Positions 59,703 to 64,000 of a stretch of 64,000 nt of DNA are shown one piece after another. Within the stretch, counting starts at the first letter, position 1; each line of letters begins with the position of its first letter. The notes under the pieces are model-generated. The model saw only the letters and a list, made by a program, of their open reading frames with translations. It was not told the origin of the DNA and did not search any database. Made by a program: the position numbers and the translations under genes. The DNA comes from Leishmania martiniquensis (lineage: Eukaryota; Euglenozoa; Kinetoplastea; Trypanosomatida; Trypanosomatidae), in NCBI RefSeq assembly GCF_017916325.1, contig NC_090170.1:1118001-1182000 (forward strand), read 5' to 3'.

Positions 59703-60845
59703 TCACTCCTCTGGAAGGACTTCTTGTGTCTCGCCCTTTCTGACTGGCGAAGGCGATGAGGATGCTGAGAGGGCGAGCGTGCGCTTCTTCTCGATCGCCT
59801 CGATCTGCACCTCAAACTCTGTGTTCATAGGGTGGGTCTCGCGACCCTGTTGGAGCAGCGCCACAGCCTCCTCCAGACGGTTCAGATGGAGCAGAGCGAA
59901 GGCGCCGTGCAGGTAGCCCTGCACGTTGCCCGAAGCCTCCACCGCCAGCTTTGCACAATCGGCGGCCTCTGCAAACTTCTTCTGACGCACGAGCAAGCCC
60001 GCTTTCAACGCCAGCAGCCCGCCACGACGCGACGCCTCCTTGACGTGGGTGAGGCCGGCGTTTACGCAACGCACAGCGTTGTGTGTGTCCCCGCAGTGCA
60101 AGTTCGCCATAGCTAAGCCCGCAGCCACTTTGACAAACATCGTGATATCCATCGGCTCGTATTCCTCCCTGGAAGCCATTATCACACCGTCTGCGCGTCG
60201 CTCTGAGGGCAGGCCGGCCTCGTCGTTGCCACCGGTCAACCCACTCGGTGCGGCAGGCTCCGGCTCTCCTACGGTCACGAGACCATCGTACACTTGCGCG
60301 CTGGAGGTGCGGTGGTGCCCTGCCGTCACCCCAGAAGTCGCCTCTGCGGATGGAACGGGTACTGGAGCGGGGGACGAAGAGGCGGACGGTTTGGCGGAGC
60401 AGCCGCTGCGCTCCACCTCTTCAATCATGGCCCGGAAGTTGTCCGGGAAATTCGACACGAGCTCATGTGCCTGCTCCCCAGCCGACAGGGCCGACGAGTT
60501 TGGGTACAGCAAGTAGCTGAGGGGCCGCTGCGCAATGACGTCCTTTGCGCCATATTCAAGCAACAGCCTGTTGAGGTGTGGTGCAATGCTCGGCGTGGGG
60601 CTTTTATTGTCGATCAGCTGCAGTATCTTGTTGCCGATCTCGACAATAATGTCCCGCGATGTGCTCCCCTCGAGGACCGCGCGCTGCTCTTGGAGACTCT
60701 CTTCAAGGACCTCTGGGACGTACTCTTTGATGCGCTCATCGCGCGTCTGAGGCTTGCTCCAGAGATTCGTGAAGAAGTCCGTCTTATTCACGCCCAAATT
60801 CAGCAACGGAAGAAGGGCGCGCGCAGTCCTGCTGGCTTTGAACAT
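59703..60845 (-). CDS. TPR-like protein, probably mitochondrial
   Basis: A 380-aa protein of unknown function. The first ~20 residues (MFKASRTARALLPLLNLG) have the basic amphipathic look of a mitochondrial presequence. Residues ~30-145 are helical, with a conserved-looking DIIVEIGNKILQLIDNKSPTPSI segment. A low-complexity Ser/Pro/Ala linker spans ~150-225. Residues ~240-355 form three to four TPR-like helix pairs: AGLAMANLHCGDTHNAVRCVNAGL, LALKAGLLVRQKKFAEAADCAKLAVEA and GAFALLHLNRLEEAVALLQQG. Such repeats usually mediate protein contacts in import or respiratory assembly. The ATG at 60845 opens the frame, and no other start is needed. Confidence 0.82.
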   Translation of the reverse strand: MFKASRTARALLPLLNLGVNKTDFFTNLWSKPQTRDERIKEYVPEVLEESLQEQRAVLEGSTSRDIIVEIGNKILQLIDNKSPTPSIAPHLNRLLLEYGAKDVIAQRPLSYLLYPNSSALSAGEQAHELVSNFPDNFRAMIEEVERSGCSAKPSASSSPAPVPVPSAEATSGVTAGHHRTSSAQVYDGLVTVGEPEPAAPSGLTGGNDEAGLPSERRADGVIMASREEYEPMDITMFVKVAAGLAMANLHCGDTHNAVRCVNAGLTHVKEASRRGGLLALKAGLLVRQKKFAEAADCAKLAVEASGNVQGYLHGAFALLHLNRLEEAVALLQQGRETHPMNTEFEVQIEAIEKKRTLALSASSSPSPVRKGETQEVLPEE

Positions 60846-63800
60846 GATGCTGCTTCGTAACCCAACCAGTGCGACGCACCGCTATACCTTTCTTTATGTG
60901 TGTGTGTGTATGTGTATGTGAGAGAGAGGAAAGCAGAGGGACATGGAGAGCAACGAATATGCAAACGCAGCGCTTCAGCCGGGTAGGCCTCTGCTGCCCC
61001 AAAGCTGGCATGCATCATCTTCGGCTACGTCATGTCCGAAGGCTCTCCGCCGGTTTCGGGGAAGTGGAGGATGACGACGGGAAAAAGATGTGGGGTGGGG
61101 TGGGGAGAGCCCCGCCCTCTCCCGCCCCACCGCGGCGACGCAAAGCCGCTCTTTTTTTTTTTTCAGAACAGCTCAGCCCACTTTGGGCGAATGCCTTTTC
61201 GAGACGTTCGTAAGGCACCCGCTCGCACCAGGAGCACTTTTTTTTTAGCCGATCGCCGGCTGTATTGTTAGTGACTGGTGCCTTTTTTCCTTCAAGTTCG
61301 CTGGTGATACACGCGTTTTGTATTCTGTTCAATCCTCTATGCTGTACCTGTGTATCACACGAGCCACACGTCACTTTCTTGAGACGAACGCGACTCCCTT
61401 TGTCTCTCTGCCACACGTGTTAGAGGTGGCCCGCGCAGAGGTCCGCGCACACGTCTCGTGCTCACTAGAGTCTAGCAGAGAGCATACATCTCATAGGCAC
61501 GCCTTTCGGCCGAATCGGTGCAGCAATCGATCAGCGGGATTCGCGGGCAGCCTTGCTCTGAGGAAGCCCCCAGCCGCACGCTCCTACCAGCTCTCCATCG
61601 AAAACAGATGCAGATGGCTTGTCCTCTACACCATCGCCTTCACATCTGAAGTTTTCCTCGTCTCTTGCAAGATTTGGTGCCTCGTGGAGCATGAAGGGAA
61701 AGAAACATGACACACGCCAGAAAGTCGAGGGCACTTGTCGCCACTCAGCTCAAGTGCTCCTTGCCTGTATCACGCTCTCCCTCGATAGGCCCGGCATGGT
61801 CACGGACAAGGCTATCCGCCTTCGCCCCAATCCTGTGGCGATGAAGCACGTCGTTGCGCTCTCGCACATGGGCCTTGTAGTCACCGTAAGACCGGGGCGG
61901 GGCATCAGGTAGCCGAGAGAGAGAGTGCGAGTGAGAGGAGATGATTGCGCAGAGCCTTCATGACGCCATCTCTGTCGCGAAGGAAGTGAAAGGCGCATAC
62001 GTGCGGGAAGCGCAAAAAGGAGTCGCCTCACGATGCGAGCGGTGCTTTGCGGGGGGAGACGCAGCATTGCTCAGCCGCAAGATGTGTTCTGGGATGCTTG
62101 CGGGCACGGACAGCTCTACCACCACCACTGTAATCTGCAGGTGCAACTCTCTGCAGGTAATGGTAATAAGAAGGTCCCCCAACATCGTCCTGCGTTGCTG
62201 CTTCTACAGCTCTGCTGGCCGCTGTCTTGTAATCCCCGCCACAAGGACAGTTCCAACGTGAAGAAGCCGCCACACATCATCACGCCCGTGCGTGCAGATG
62301 GCTTACGGAGCACCTGGTGCGAGTAGCTTGCGCCGCCCCTCGCCCGGCCGACAAACACACACCCATCCGCACACACACGCTTACTCCAGAAGAGGTATGG
62401 GTGAAAACCTTGCAGCTTTCAAAGGGAAGCGAGCAAAGCTTTTGACGCCGCAGGCGCAGTGCCCACCGGTGCTGAGGGTCTCCTGCCCCGCGCCCAGTGC
62501 CTCTTCATCGCATTATAAGCTCGTTCCATGGTCGCCTCGTTTTCACTATGTATAATGCGGTATTCTGTCGCTGCACAAATGTTCGTCACCAGCACAACGG
62601 GTGCCGCTCATCTTGAGACTGTCGTGTGCGCTCCCTTTCATCACCCAGATGAGTTGTACAACTTTGGCGATAGTGCTAAAGATCGCATCTTCGATCTGGC
62701 GATTCTCCTCGCCGAAGGAATGGACGAACAAACGCGACAGACGCTTCACCAGCGTGTATTTCCCCGGCAATGTTGTTCGATCCGTCGCCGGCGGTACGTA
62801 CGGACCTCATTGAGGGACTGCGGTGAAGCAACGCCCTGGCAGTGGCGGTCGCCGCCCGACGCCGCTGGGTGACTGTCAGACATGCTCCCTCGCGGCCGCC
62901 AAGCCGGCATCCCCCGCCTTTGGTGAGGAGAGGGACATCAAAGCGGGTCGCAGGGAGCCACGGCGCCAGTTGTCGAAGAGAAAAAAAAACTGCAAGAGCT
63001 ACGCTACGTCGCCGGCGGGGACGAAGAGGGCTGAGTAGCACGGCGCTCTCGGTACCGCCTCGGAGGCTCCGGCGCGGCGGTGCATCACCGTCGGCCTTAC
63101 ACTGTGGTTCACTCACGCGCGAAAAAAGGGAAGACACTTTCAATACGAAGGCAGGGCTGGCGATAAGCGCGCACAGGCCGCGATGACGGAGGGCCATTGC
63201 CACTGTTTTGATTGCTTTCTCCCCCCCGCATACACGGTTAGGAGCACCGTGACGCGACAAGAGAGGCCAGGTGCCAAGCATCAACGACCGCTCTGCCGAC
63301 CTTTCGCAAGGACGCCGCCGCTCCGTGAGCGGCGGCGTCAACGCGCGCCGAGTGCCTCAGCGCCAGTCTACGCATGCATGTCAGTGCCCCATGACCCCCT
63401 TCCGGGACGAGTTGGTGAATTGCGAAGCAGAGGAGCTGATCAAAAAACGTAGCATCATGCAAAGAAACGGAGGGAGTCCACGTCCATGAAAGCGGTATTC
63501 GGTTCGTCTGGAGGCCGCTGTCAAAGGAGGACAAAGAGCTCAGCAGCGTAAGAGAAGCGACAGAGAGAGAAAAAGAGAGTGAAAGAGCTCTGAGCCCTGC
63601 GCGGAAGGCTTGCTGAGCGGCACCGTCCCCTTTTTCTCTTCACGGATTTACGCACTCACAGCCTCATAGCGGCCAAGAGGGTGTTTGGTAAAAGGGGGAC
63701 AGAGAGTCAGGCTTGCATACCACCAAGAAGGCCTACATGGCCCATCTGTGGGGGAAGTGGGGGGGGGCAGGTGGAACCCCCAAAAAGAGAGGAGACAACA

Positions 63801-64000
63801 GCATCCATCACCTCCATCGGGTGTTGCACCTTTCCTCCCTTTTCACCACCCGCCTGAGAATCGGCGACATGTGAATAAGGTGCCCATGCACGAGCACACA
63901 GAAGCGCGCTGGCATCACCCTCGCCGTCCCCCCTCCACCCCATCCCTCTTTTTCCCCCTTTTCTTTTCCCCTTTTTTTTGCACCTTCAAGGAACGTTTAG
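60846..64000. other. Right-end spacer without a supported gene
   Basis: This 3.1-kb stretch lies upstream of the TPR gene. It has a TG-rich run at 60897-60920 followed by GA-rich sequence, T-runs near 61151 and 61239, a CA run at 62349-62372, and a C/T-rich end. Fragments with protein-like composition occur at about 62540-62830 on both strands, but no frame is long or recognisable. It may include the 3' UTR of the next gene beyond the window and a decayed element. Confidence 0.45.

Noticed and set aside
62676..63341. 221-codon minus-strand frame in the right-end spacer
   Set aside because: It is R/S/P/A-rich, overlaps other frames on both strands, and has no recognisable motif or convincing start.
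1..64000. tRNA, rRNA or CRISPR
   Set aside because: Scanning for B-box-like motifs and regularly spaced repeats gave only isolated matches inside coding regions or microsatellites.

Overview
The window looks like nuclear chromosomal DNA of a trypanosomatid of the Leishmania type. It is GC-rich, its genes have no introns, and all seventeen genes I accept lie on the minus strand, which is one directional (polycistronic) gene cluster. Intergenic spacers are long, carry (CA/TG)n tracts, and have polypyrimidine-plus-AG trans-splice acceptors just upstream of start codons. I saw no tRNA, rRNA, telomeric repeat, CRISPR array or strand switch. Transcription would enter at the right end and run to the left.

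Left part (1-13.4 kb): a family of ZIFL-like major facilitator (MFS) transporters. Two intact paralogues (2274-4388 and 11491-13425) flank a long spacer. This spacer holds a decayed third copy (about 7.3-9.35 kb) whose transmembrane pieces are recognisable in the right order but in shifted frames. Inside it lies a 167-bp block that is identical to part of the left transporter, as expected of gene conversion or a very recent templated insertion.

Central part (15-36 kb): a 559-aa protein with a cupin/JmjC-like motif, a selenocysteine lyase/cysteine desulfurase, LEO1 of the PAF1 transcription complex, a small basic protein, a pseudokinase, TRAPPC1 (Bet5), a SpoU RNA methyltransferase that is probably mitochondrial, a zinc-site protein resembling a decayed DUF5939-class III cyclase, and a TCTEX1D2/DYNLT2B dynein light chain. 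A 3.6-kb spacer at 35.8-39.4 kb holds two repeat blocks that are also present at 1-1582, probably parts of a dispersed non-coding element.

Right part (39-61 kb): a 1143-aa coiled-coil protein, dolichol kinase, a TYW4-type three-domain protein (methyltransferase, kelch, TYW5-like JmjC) of wybutosine synthesis, a large mitochondrial-type PPR protein, a DENN-domain protein and a probable mitochondrial TPR protein. The last 3.1 kb has no gene I can support, only ambiguous coding-like fragments.

The genes are functionally mixed, as is normal for such clusters, so neighbours need not share a pathway and control is expected to be mostly post-transcriptional. Starts were placed on true ATG codons; several longer open frames begin only at GTG or TTG, or run through a splice acceptor, and were shortened.
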